Shown here in pieces: positions 56,435-64,000 of a stretch of 64,000 bases of DNA. The number at the start of each line of letters is the position of its first letter. Positions within the stretch are counted from its first letter, which is position 1. Below the pieces are notes generated by a model, which searched no databases, was not told the DNA's origin, and worked only from the letters and a program-made list of their open reading frames with translations. Source of the stretch: Turbatrix aceti (taxonomy: Eukaryota; Nematoda; Chromadorea; Rhabditida; Panagrolaimidae); NCBI GenBank assembly GCA_963969345.1, contig OZ017766.1, forward strand, positions 7,502,001 through 7,566,000, in the 5' to 3' direction. Both the position numbers and the translations under genes were made by a program.

Positions 56435-56864
56435 TTAAGGATTGTACTCGATGGGAAGGTTCTTGCGACGAACCATACCGTCACCCTGGAACCATTCACG
56501 GCGGAACTGCTTGGCAGCTCCATCGGGAGTGTTGGTCCATTCGATGGTGATACGGTCGTTGTTGGTATCCTCAGCGCCAAAGTTGAACGCATCGCAGGAG
56601 ACAGCGACGAGGACAGATTCCTTGGGATCGAGGACACCGCACGGAGGATCGACGCCGAGACGCTTCATGTTCGTCGTCTTGAAAGCCCATCCGATGCGAC
56701 GGCCACCAGAGTTGATAACCTAAACAGGTGTGCCGTCAGAAAGGTGCAAACAGGTAAAAACTCACCTTGATGTGGTAGGTGTGCTTGTCGTCGTAGGGCG
56801 CGTTGAAGACGACCTTGGCGTTGGGCTGGGTGGTGATGTCACCGGGAGGGACGGATTGAGCCAT
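56435..56864 (-). CDS. msp: Major sperm protein (MSP)
   Basis: Exons on the minus strand 56864-56766 and 56719-56435 give exactly 127 residues, the canonical MSP length. [10 protein letters not shown] at the start, the central [20 protein letters not shown] and C-terminal [12 protein letters not shown] are diagnostic. MSP is the small immunoglobulin-fold cytoskeletal protein that polymerises to drive crawling of nematode sperm and is also released as a signal for oocyte maturation. One intron of 46 bases splits the gene in phase 0, whereas many Caenorhabditis msp genes have none. The gene lies between the DM gene and PHGDH. A 13-bp inverted repeat sits about 110 bases upstream. Confidence 0.97.
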
Positions 56865-56969
56865 GACGATTCAAAAACGAGAGCAAAAGAAGGAGAAGAC
56901 ACGGGGAAGGTCGAAAGACGATCTAACAAAGATATCGGCTGTTTCATGGCTTTTAACCTATTTTCTGGA

Positions 56970-57025
56970 TGCATGCAGATTTACGCCTTGCCTCGTCTCT
57001 GTGGGGCTCCTGAAATCTGCATGCA
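56970..57025. repeat. 13-bp inverted repeat upstream of MSP
   Basis: TGCATGCAGATTT at 56970-56982 and AAATCTGCATGCA at 57013-57025 are perfect reverse complements with a 30-base spacer. They lie about 105-160 bases upstream of the MSP start codon, on its promoter side. Confidence 0.8.
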
Positions 57026-58123
57026 CCGCGCCCCTATCGTTTTTTTCTGCAAAATCTGATTTGTGTCTGGGAATCCACGCTGATTTCTGAAATCGCAGGT
57101 TGAAAAATTTTTCACGACCAAACCGGCAAAAAATGTGTTTTCGGTCACAAATGTCGACAAAAAAACAAATGAGTTCAAAAACCTGCGCAAATTGATAAAA
57201 AAACAACGTTTGAAGAAAATCAGTTTTTAAAACGATTTTTGTCAAAATGTTTTCTTTGTAAGCACCGTTTTTTGGTACCTCGGAGAGAACGCGATACACA
57301 TTTCATCGTTTTAGCCCAAAAGTGACGTAAAAATTTTAAATTTTAAAACAAAATTTTTATTTTTAAAATTTGAAATTTAGTTTAAATGTGTTTGTTAAAA
57401 ATTTTATAAATTTTTTATTCTTTTTTTTTCACTTTTTTAGAAAAATTTGCATACAAAAATACCTTCATTTTCTTTTTTTCTGGTAATTTTTGATCAAACT
57501 GTTACTTTTTTAGCCACAAAAAGTTAAAAAAAACCGTAAACCTACGAGAAAAAAACGCAGATTACCCAAGTTTATGTTTTTTTTACCGAAATACACAAAA
57601 TTTTGCCCAAACGATAAATAAAACAAACTGATCCGTGTCTGTTTGCGAACGAACCATTGTTCAGATTTTCAAACAAAAAAAATAATAAATAGTCAAAACA
57701 TTTTTGAAAAAACCCTAAAAATCAGTCGTTTTCGGAAAATCGGAACCCTTTTATTTCCGAAAAAAAGCAAAAAAAAATTTAGAATAATTTTTCCCGACCC
57801 AAAAAATTCCAAAAAAATCGACACATATTTATTTATTTGGCAAAATGCAAGAGTACAAGGCAAGACTGGTAAAGGTAACTGGTCGACAGGGGCAATCAAC
57901 GAATGAACGAATGAATGAATAAGTTAATAATTAAAATTTCATGATGATGTCAAAGAAAAAAAAGGCAATTATCAATCATTTTTTTCTGTATTAGAACACA
58001 TGAGCCAGGGTTTGTTTCGATTGGTTGGAGTGTGTGTGTAAGTGCGAAGAAGAAGTGATGATGAACGAACGAATGAGTAAACGAGTGTGTGTGTGGCACC
58101 GAATCATCCATCTGCCATCAAAT
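57026..58123. other. Intergenic between MSP and PHGDH
   Basis: AT-rich, with no gene. The left part is the distal MSP promoter. ATTACCCAAGTTT at 57561-57573 matches the core of the nematode SL1 leader, but no SL RNA structure follows. Short ATGAATGAATGA runs lie near 57900, and GTGTGTGTAAG and GTGTGTGTGTGG tracts near 58031 and 58084. Confidence 0.45.
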
Positions 58124-59416
58124 CTAGAAGCTCACGACGGCAAACTGTTTCCGGAGAAGGGCAGTATCGGTATCGTCGAGGCTTCCGAAGAGAGCGACGC
58201 GTCCACCGCCGATGAGACCGTACTCGACGGTAACCTTGGATCGGAGGTCGTCGTCGAGAGCCGGTGAGCCGGAGGTAGCGACTGCGAGATTTCCAGTCGC
58301 GACAACTGGAACAGGGAATTTGCTAGCATTAATCGCGGAAATAATAGTTCCAGCCGGTGACGGATATCCCGAAACAGTAGTTTCGCCTCCTTCGATGACA
58401 ATTTCGTTTCCCGAAATCTGCTGGGTCTCGACGATGATTCCTTCCTTCTCGGCGAAGCCTTCTGCGTTGATGAGATTGACCCCAGCAATTCCAGCAGCCT
58501 GAAGCAATCCAGCAACGGTCCCAGCGATCAGGGCCTTCTGTAATCCCCCAGCGGATGACGGGAACTTGACAACCACATTTTTCGTCTCAGGAGCCAGGGA
58601 GCCCAATACCTGGGCGATGTTTGTGCAGCCCTTGACGTACTGCGCCTTGGTATCATCCAAAACAGCGGCCAGGGCGGCGGCGTTGAGAGCGCCAAAAAGT
58701 CCGGTGCCATTGTTGAGGTTGACAATGTTCTCTGCAACCTCGACAGCAACTCGCTGCTGGGCCTGGACTGTGGAAGCGCCGAGGTGAGGGGTGCAGACGA
58801 CCTTGGGGTGCTCGATGAGGGGACGATAGGTCGGGGGCTCCTCGGAGAAGACATCCACAGCCGCGCCGGCAACATCACCCGAGTTGAGCGCGTCGACGAG
58901 GTCCGGCTCGTTGATGATACCTCCGCGGGCGACATTGACAATACGGACGCCTTTCTTGCATTTTGAAAGGGTCTCCCGGTTGATCAGATCCTTGGTCTGC
59001 GGGATCAGAGGAACGTGGACCGTGATGTAGTCCGCAAGGGGCCAGATTTCTTCCAGGGATTTCAGCAGGATTTGTTTCTTTGCTGCTTCCTGAAAGAAAA
59101 AAAATTTGCATAAAAATTTTTCAGGTGTATGAAAAAAAAATTTGCATAAATTTTTTTTTTTTTACACGAACCTCAGGTGTGACGCAGGGATCGAAGCCGA
59201 TGACCTTCATGCCGAAAGCCTGCATGCGATGGGCGACCTCCTGACCGATGCGACCGAGACCGATGATCGCGAGAGTCTTGCCGTAGACTTCTTCGCCCAT
59301 GTAATCCTTGCGAGCCCATTTGCCCTGCTTCATCGATCCCACGGCGGCGGGAACGTGGCGGGCAAGGGAGAGGATCAGCGTACAGGTGAGTTCAGCGGCG
59401 GAGCGTGAGTTACCGG
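58124..59416 (-). CDS. D-3-phosphoglycerate dehydrogenase, lacking N-terminal exon(s)
   Basis: Exons on the minus strand 59416-59172 and 59089-58124 encode about 402 residues. The first begins inside the conserved GNSRSAAEL segment and carries the NAD-binding [10 protein letters not shown]. The second has [22 protein letters not shown] (catalytic Arg), [10 protein letters not shown] (Glu) and PHLGAS (His), followed by the intervening and ACT-like regulatory region ending FAVVSF. The enzyme commits 3-phosphoglycerate to serine synthesis in the cytosol. About 95-100 N-terminal residues (substrate-binding half and the RAGTGVDNVD region) are missing: the first exon has a good acceptor (CCTTTTCAG) and starts in phase 1, but no matching exon is found upstream within the window. 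Confidence 0.9.
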
Positions 59417-59870
59417 CTGAAAAGGTAATCATAAATAATTTCGTAATTTTTTTAAATCACAAAAAAAAATTTGGTGCAAAAAAAATCGTGGTAAGACATG
59501 TATTTTTTTAAATCCCCAAAAGCGCGCCAAAACTAAAAACTTTAAAAATCGTGGTAAGACCAAATGTTTTTAAATTCTGAAAACGCTTGTTTTTTTCACA
59601 AAAAATAATCGAGGTAAGACAAATGTTTTTTATCTAAAAACTTTAAAAAAGTAAAAAAAATGTTACTGCTGCAAAAAAAATCGTGGTAAAACCTCAAAAA
59701 TTTTTTTAAATCCCAAAATGCGCGCCAAAAAGCAAAAACAAATCGTGATAAAACCAATTTTCCAATTTTTTTAAAAGTCCAAAAACGATCAAAATTTCAA
59801 AAAAACACAAAAAATGCTGTAAAAAATTCGTGGTAAGACCCCAAAAAATTTTTTTATACCATACGCTTAC
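59417..59870. repeat. Degenerate tandem repeat TCGTGGTAAGAC
   Basis: AATCGTGGTAAGAC and variants (TCGAGGTAAGAC, TCGTGGTAAAAC, TCGTGATAAAAC) recur about seven times between 59480 and 59840, separated by A/T-rich spacers and by GCGCGCCAAAA-like blocks. This interval separates the PHGDH exons from the zinc-finger-like gene. It would be the intron if the two are spliced together. No coding potential for the missing PHGDH N terminus is seen. Confidence 0.7.
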
Positions 59871-61122
59871 AATTTTCAGGAAGCTCCCAACTGGACTTCA
59901 TATACTTGTTGATGATCTCGTTGAGGTGAGCACCGGGCGCCTCCTTGCGGGGCTTCTTTGCCGCAACAACCCTCCCGACTTCTGAACTCTTGGCCACCGA
60001 AGACATTAGACTGAATAAATTTCCAAGATCAGGATTATTCTGGACAAATGGATTGAAGAAATTCAACGCTGATGAAAGCGTTGGCGCGGGTACATTTTCG
60101 TTCGGTGACGTGCTGGATTCCCGTTCATCCTGGAGACGAAGAAGGGCATCGAGACAGGATTTGGAGGATGTCGAAGAGGCTGCTTGGTGGTCTCCAACAT
60201 CTTCCATATCAACGTCACTGTTTGACGTTGTCTCATTTGTGACCGTGGATTGTTGGTCGAAGAGAAGGGAGGTAAATCCAGGCTTGATTTCTCCATCATC
60301 ACTGGTCGAATGCGCTCCTTCGTCATTCTGACTGACAGGTGAGCTTTCATTTTTCATCCAGAGATACTGATCGATGGATAATGGTTGTTCTGTGATCTCA
60401 CAGGTCGCAGTCGCCAGCTCAGATGACGAAGCCGACGACGAAGGCACATTGTTGTTGAGCATGGCCGTCTTCGAAGCAGTCTCCGAGTTTTTCTCTTCCG
60501 CAGCCATCTTCATGCGTGCACGCTTGAATCCTCGCTCAAATGTAACCTTCAGTCGGTGATTGGATTCCTGAACCGTTAACGGTGTACAGAAATGATCACT
60601 TGCTTCGGGGTAATCCGGATCGTTGATCAGTAAATCATTCTTAACAGCAATGCAGGGTACAGCAGGTAACTTATCCTTCGGCAGAATCCGTTGAAGTCGA
60701 TGTCTGAGAGCTCTGCACGCCATGCACCGGTAGTACACCGTCGTCAGGCCGGATTGATTCGTGAATCTCGTCTTATAGGCAAATTCCCGACGATGTCCAG
60801 GGTACGAACGGCTATCGTAGATCAGAATCTGTCTTCCATAACCGCTTGGCGCGTAGACCGGCCTCATCGCTGTGAAAGGAGGCAACTGTGAGGACGGAAT
60901 CGGCGTCGGTGCCGTCGACGTTCCGGCCGCGACGGCAGCTGCCGCAGCAGCAGCAGCCGCTGCATTTGGCAGCGAATCCACGAGGGACACCGAAGCCGCT
61001 GCAGCGGGTGATTGGGACGCGTTGAGGGCGGCCATCGTGCTTGCAGCGGATTTCAGAAGAGCTGAGAAGTCAAATTTCTGGTCAAGACCCGGAAAGAGGG
61101 CCGGAGCCGCAGCCGTGTCCAT
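59854..61122 (-). CDS. Zinc-finger-like (possibly FLYWCH-type) nuclear protein
   Basis: Open frame from ATG at 61122, 422 codons if it ends at the stop at 59854. A strong donor (AATT/GTAAGC) at 59871/59870 instead gives 417 codons plus one base. The N terminus is Ala/Ser-rich with an 11-12 residue poly-Ala. The core, at about residues 105-180, reads REFAYKTRFTNQSGLTTVYY, RCMACRALRHRLQ, ... SDHFCTPL. Its C-x2-C ... H-x-C spacing and YK-R/YYRC pattern recall FLYWCH/WRKY-GCM1 zinc fingers. The second half is acidic and Ser-rich. The start follows an acceptor (CCCTTACAG) at 61143. Family assignment is tentative; a DNA-binding regulator is inferred. Confidence 0.68.
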   Translation of the reverse strand: MDTAAAPALFPGLDQKFDFSALLKSAASTMAALNASQSPAAAASVSLVDSLPNAAAAAAAAAAVAAGTSTAPTPIPSSQLPPFTAMRPVYAPSGYGRQILIYDSRSYPGHRREFAYKTRFTNQSGLTTVYYRCMACRALRHRLQRILPKDKLPAVPCIAVKNDLLINDPDYPEASDHFCTPLTVQESNHRLKVTFERGFKRARMKMAAEEKNSETASKTAMLNNNVPSSSASSSELATATCEITEQPLSIDQYLWMKNESSPVSQNDEGAHSTSDDGEIKPGFTSLLFDQQSTVTNETTSNSDVDMEDVGDHQAASSTSSKSCLDALLRLQDERESSTSPNENVPAPTLSSALNFFNPFVQNNPDLGNLFSLMSSVAKSSEVGRVVAAKKPRKEAPGAHLNEIINKYMKSSWELPENCKRMV

Positions 61123-61227
61123 GGCTGTCGGGGTGGGGGAGCTGTAAGGGATGGGATGGGGTCATTCTTGGGCCAATATCCACGAAGACGGAAAACAGGG
61201 TCCACGAAGGAGAAGAGACAAAGAACT

Positions 61228-61247
61228 CGCGCGCGCGCGCGCGCGCG
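61228..61247. repeat. (CG)10 dinucleotide tract
   Basis: Twenty bases of strictly alternating C and G, about 105 bases upstream (minus strand) of the zinc-finger-like gene's ATG. Such tracts can adopt Z-DNA under negative supercoiling. Confidence 0.9.
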
Positions 61248-63111
61248 GGCAGGCATCAACCCGACAGTCAGTTCTGCCTCGAGGATAGGATAGGGGCCGG
61301 CGGCCCTTGTGGCTCGGTGTCGGCCGATGCATCCAAATCTGGGTCAAATCACCAGTGCCGCCAGCCAGTCAGCCCTCCGGCCGTCGGTCAGGGGGAGGGG
61401 GGGGGGGGGTTGTACACCGTGCATCGCACGCAGCGGTGGGCCATTTATAAATTTAGGCGAAAAGGAGATGCGACAAAAAAAGGGGAGCGCGCAGGGCAGT
61501 CGAACATGACATGACCGGTGGGGTGCGTATATGGTTTGTTTTCAGGTCACTGCCGCCGGCGGTAGTGGCTCTAGCGCACACGTCCGTTCACGGTGACGGT
61601 GATGGCCCACTACACTCCAGCAAAAATTCTCGCACATACGTATGTACACTCACTGACTGACTGGCTGACTGACTGACCGTTTGCGCATGCATGAAGGCTG
61701 GCAGGACCTGCAGGACCCCTCCGTGACAACCTGCGTGGCCTCGATTTGATTCGGCCAGTCAGCCAGGCAGGCAGGCGGTAGCGGTAGGCGACAGTTGGGT
61801 TTCGGGTTCAGGCACCAACTGTCACGGGAGACAGAAAGAGAGGAGCGCGAGGCCGAGGCCGCGCAGGTCGTTAACCGGGACCGGGACAATTTGTGTTGAT
61901 TCCTTCATACACCGTTTTTGGGAAGACAGAAAAAAAAAAGGGAGAGACGTGCGGAAGAGCCAGAGGGCGCGATCTACCTTACTTCTTACTACTTCCTGGC
62001 TGCTGCTGGGCTGCACTTTACCGATTTCCCAATTTCCTACCGCTGCCCAAGGACAAAAAGGACAAAGTAATATCGTCACGCATTTTTTTTTTGGCCGGTT
62101 AAATGGGAAAACTGACTGCCCTCGGGAGAGGACAAAGGACGCGCAGGACAGAAGCGACTATTTTTTTTCCGAAATTCAAAACCCGGCAGGTATTTCGACA
62201 GGTGAACAGGTGAACGAACGGCACTACGCGCGCGCGGCCATCGAGTGAGTCAAAATCAAGTGATCGAGGGAAGGGCAGAGGGGTGCAATGTCATGACTTG
62301 CCCGGTCATTGCGTTCCGCCCGTGCCTGCCCCTGCCGGCGTGGTGGTGATGGTGGCGGTGTTTCAAGGTGACAATTGGGGACGCGCCAGTTTTGTCCTCG
62401 ATTCCGATTCGGAAACGGCGCGCAAAGGAGGGGGGGGGAGAAAGCACCCCGGGGACGGACGACGGCCTTGACGGGAAAAAAGGACATGGCAGGACACGGC
62501 CGCCGCAGCGGCCGTATCTCTTTCTCATCGCTGCCAGCATGTCAGCATAAAGCCGCCGATCGCGCATGAAGGAAAAAAAAAAGAGGGAGTTCAGGGGCAG
62601 CCCTGGTTTTGTCCTCGTTCGCTCGTTCGTTCGCGCAAATCTGATCCTGGCTGGCAAATTAGTGGGGTCGGTGGGGTGATGCGCGCGCGCGGGTCGCCGA
62701 TCTCGGTCATCTCGATCTTTCATGGCCAGGTCAACACTCAAAAATCCAATCCAATTCGGACGGCGCCGATCGCTTTTGCCTATATTAATATATTTTTTTT
62801 TTCATCGAGAGTGGGAGCGCGCAGGTATCGTCCGGGGAGTGAGGCAAAGGCATACAACAACAACAAAAAATAACGACACCCGCCAGCCGACCACGACCGG
62901 CGGCCAAGGTTGGGGTTGGGGTTTGTTGGGTGACTGCAGGCCTGCGCGAGCAGCGAGCGATTGGATTGGCCCCAACGACCGACCAGCCAGCCAGCCAGGT
63001 GCACCCTCGCGCAGGCAGGAGAGAAGAGGACGGGAGAATGCGCGCGATTGCCAAGGCCGTTGTTGCTTGCAGCCCCTGACAGAAAAAAAAAATAAATAGG
63101 AAAGAAGAAAA

Positions 63112-63138
63112 GGGTAGGGTGGGGTGGGGGGGGGGGGA
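63112..63138 (+). repeat. G-quadruplex-forming tract
   Basis: GGGTAGGGTGGGGTGGGG followed by further G gives at least four G-tracts with one- or two-base loops, a good fit to the G3N1-7 quadruplex rule. Confidence 0.75.
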
Positions 63139-64000
63139 CTTGACTCATTCCGCAAGGCCAACGGACGCGTCCGAGACAAGACCGAATAGCAAAGCACCAG
63201 CACCAATCGCGCGGGCATGCACGACGCTGCCGCCGCCGGGTTGGGTGACAGCAGACGAGGACACTTGCTGCCTGCGCCACCCCGCTGTCCCGTCGTCCAC
63301 CGGTCCACGACCATAGTCGACCGTCTCGACTCCGAGGGCCCTATGACTCTGAATGATGACCGACCAGGGGGTGGGGGACGGGGGACGACATCGGGTTGTT
63401 CCAGATTGCATCGGATCCGTGCCGCAGGCCACGGATCCGAGGCGAAGCGACGCCCGCCTCCGGATGAATTCCGACGCTCGGATGTGTGCGTGCGCGCGTT
63501 GTCGACGTCGTCGGCCTCAGGGCAAGCCGATAGAGCAAAAACAAAAAGCGCGTGTTCACCTCCTTTTTCGCGCACTGGTAAAAATAGTGAAAGAATGAAT
63601 GTCGGTCATCGGGTCGCCGAGTCAGGCAGAGGGCCTCGCCGGGAGACAAAAGAGAAACGAGCCCTGAGGCGGCGATCGGTCGGTGGTCGAGGGATATCCT
63701 TCGTTCCTGGCGCGCACTATCGTTCGTGTCCTCTTCTCCGGAGCAGCGAGAGCGAAGTAGGGGGGGGGGAGAACGAAGACGAAGACGAAGACGAAGACGG
63801 TCGTCGGCCTAGATTCGGCGCCCTGCGCAGGGCAGGGTGATCGTCTTTTCCTCGAGGCCGCCGCCGAAATCACCACCGTGCGCGCGCCCGCGGAGAAAAA
63901 AAAACGAGGACGCGTCTGTCTCCATTCATTCATTCATTCGATCCGGTCCAAATCGCCATGCATCCATCCTCCTCCTTCTCCTCGATGACCTAAAACGCGT

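Larger units (their letters stand above)
61123..64000. other. GC-rich region without a supported gene
   Basis: Markedly more GC-rich than the rest of the window. It contains an alternating (CG)10 tract at 61228-61247, poly-G runs near 61390-61410, TGACTGACTGACTGG repeats near 61650-61675, a G-quadruplex-like tract at 63112-63138 and (GAAGAC)n near 63774-63798. Long open frames exist on both strands because stop codons are rare here, but none has domain-like composition. It may hold the promoter of the minus-strand zinc-finger-like gene and the 5' or 3' flank of a gene outside the window. Confidence 0.5.

Noticed and set aside
62256..63933. Several long frames at the right end
   Set aside because: GC-rich DNA lowers stop frequency. 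Both strands and all frames are open, with Arg/Pro/Ala-rich, non-domain composition.
1..64000. CRISPR arrays, bacterial operons, phage or integrated viral genes
   Set aside because: The DNA is clearly eukaryotic nuclear sequence; no spacer-repeat pattern, viral polymerase, capsid or integrase was seen.

Overview
The window is nuclear DNA of an animal, most probably a nematode. A 127-residue major sperm protein (MSP) gene, a protein class typical of nematodes, is the strongest evidence. It is supported by compact genes with introns mostly tens to a few hundred bases long and T-rich TTTCAG-type acceptors, by acceptors lying directly before start codons (as expected for spliced-leader trans-splicing), and by worm-like orthologues of TCERG1, PSMC6/Rpt4, INTS11 and neprilysin. 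The species cannot be named from sequence alone. Gene models were built by hand from reading frames, GT/AG sites and phase arithmetic; no transcript data were available.

Layout. 1-15.9 kb is a duplicated accessory region. A segment of about 3.8-3.9 kb is present twice in direct orientation (1-3949 and 12048-15839). Each copy carries the 3' end of a coiled-coil/cysteine-rich gene and a small Ser/Thr-rich gene. Between the copies lie two tandem paralogues of a family I do not recognise (about 2.4-8.3 kb and 8.6-10.5 kb) and the complete coiled-coil/Cys-rich gene (11.1-12.2 kb). 16.2-24.0 kb holds a divergent housekeeping pair: tcer-1 (TCERG1, WW and FF domains, minus) and rpt-4 (proteasome ATPase, plus). 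24.4-32 kb holds two neprilysin-like M13 peptidases arranged tail to tail as a large inverted duplication, with an unidentified direct repeat of about 0.7 kb on both sides of the first. 32.3-35.0 kb is ints-11. 35.4-36.2 kb holds a 49-bp tandem repeat and a foldback with arms of about 250 bp.

36.6-56 kb is gene-poor and carries regulators: an achaete-scute-type bHLH gene (minus), a MADF-BESS gene and a DM-domain (DMRT) gene. MSP follows at 56.4-56.9 kb (minus). 58.1-59.4 kb encodes phosphoglycerate dehydrogenase lacking its N-terminal exon(s); it lies just downstream of, and in splice phase with, a zinc-finger-like gene at 59.9-61.1 kb. The last 2.9 kb is GC-rich with no convincing gene.

No operon-like pathway is visible. 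The core genes serve transcription elongation and splicing (TCERG1), snRNA 3'-end processing (INTS11), protein turnover (Rpt4) and serine synthesis (PHGDH). The more unusual content is structural: recent duplications, a family of GTTCG-rich inverted-repeat elements, intron-specific minisatellites, the foldback and the headless PHGDH.
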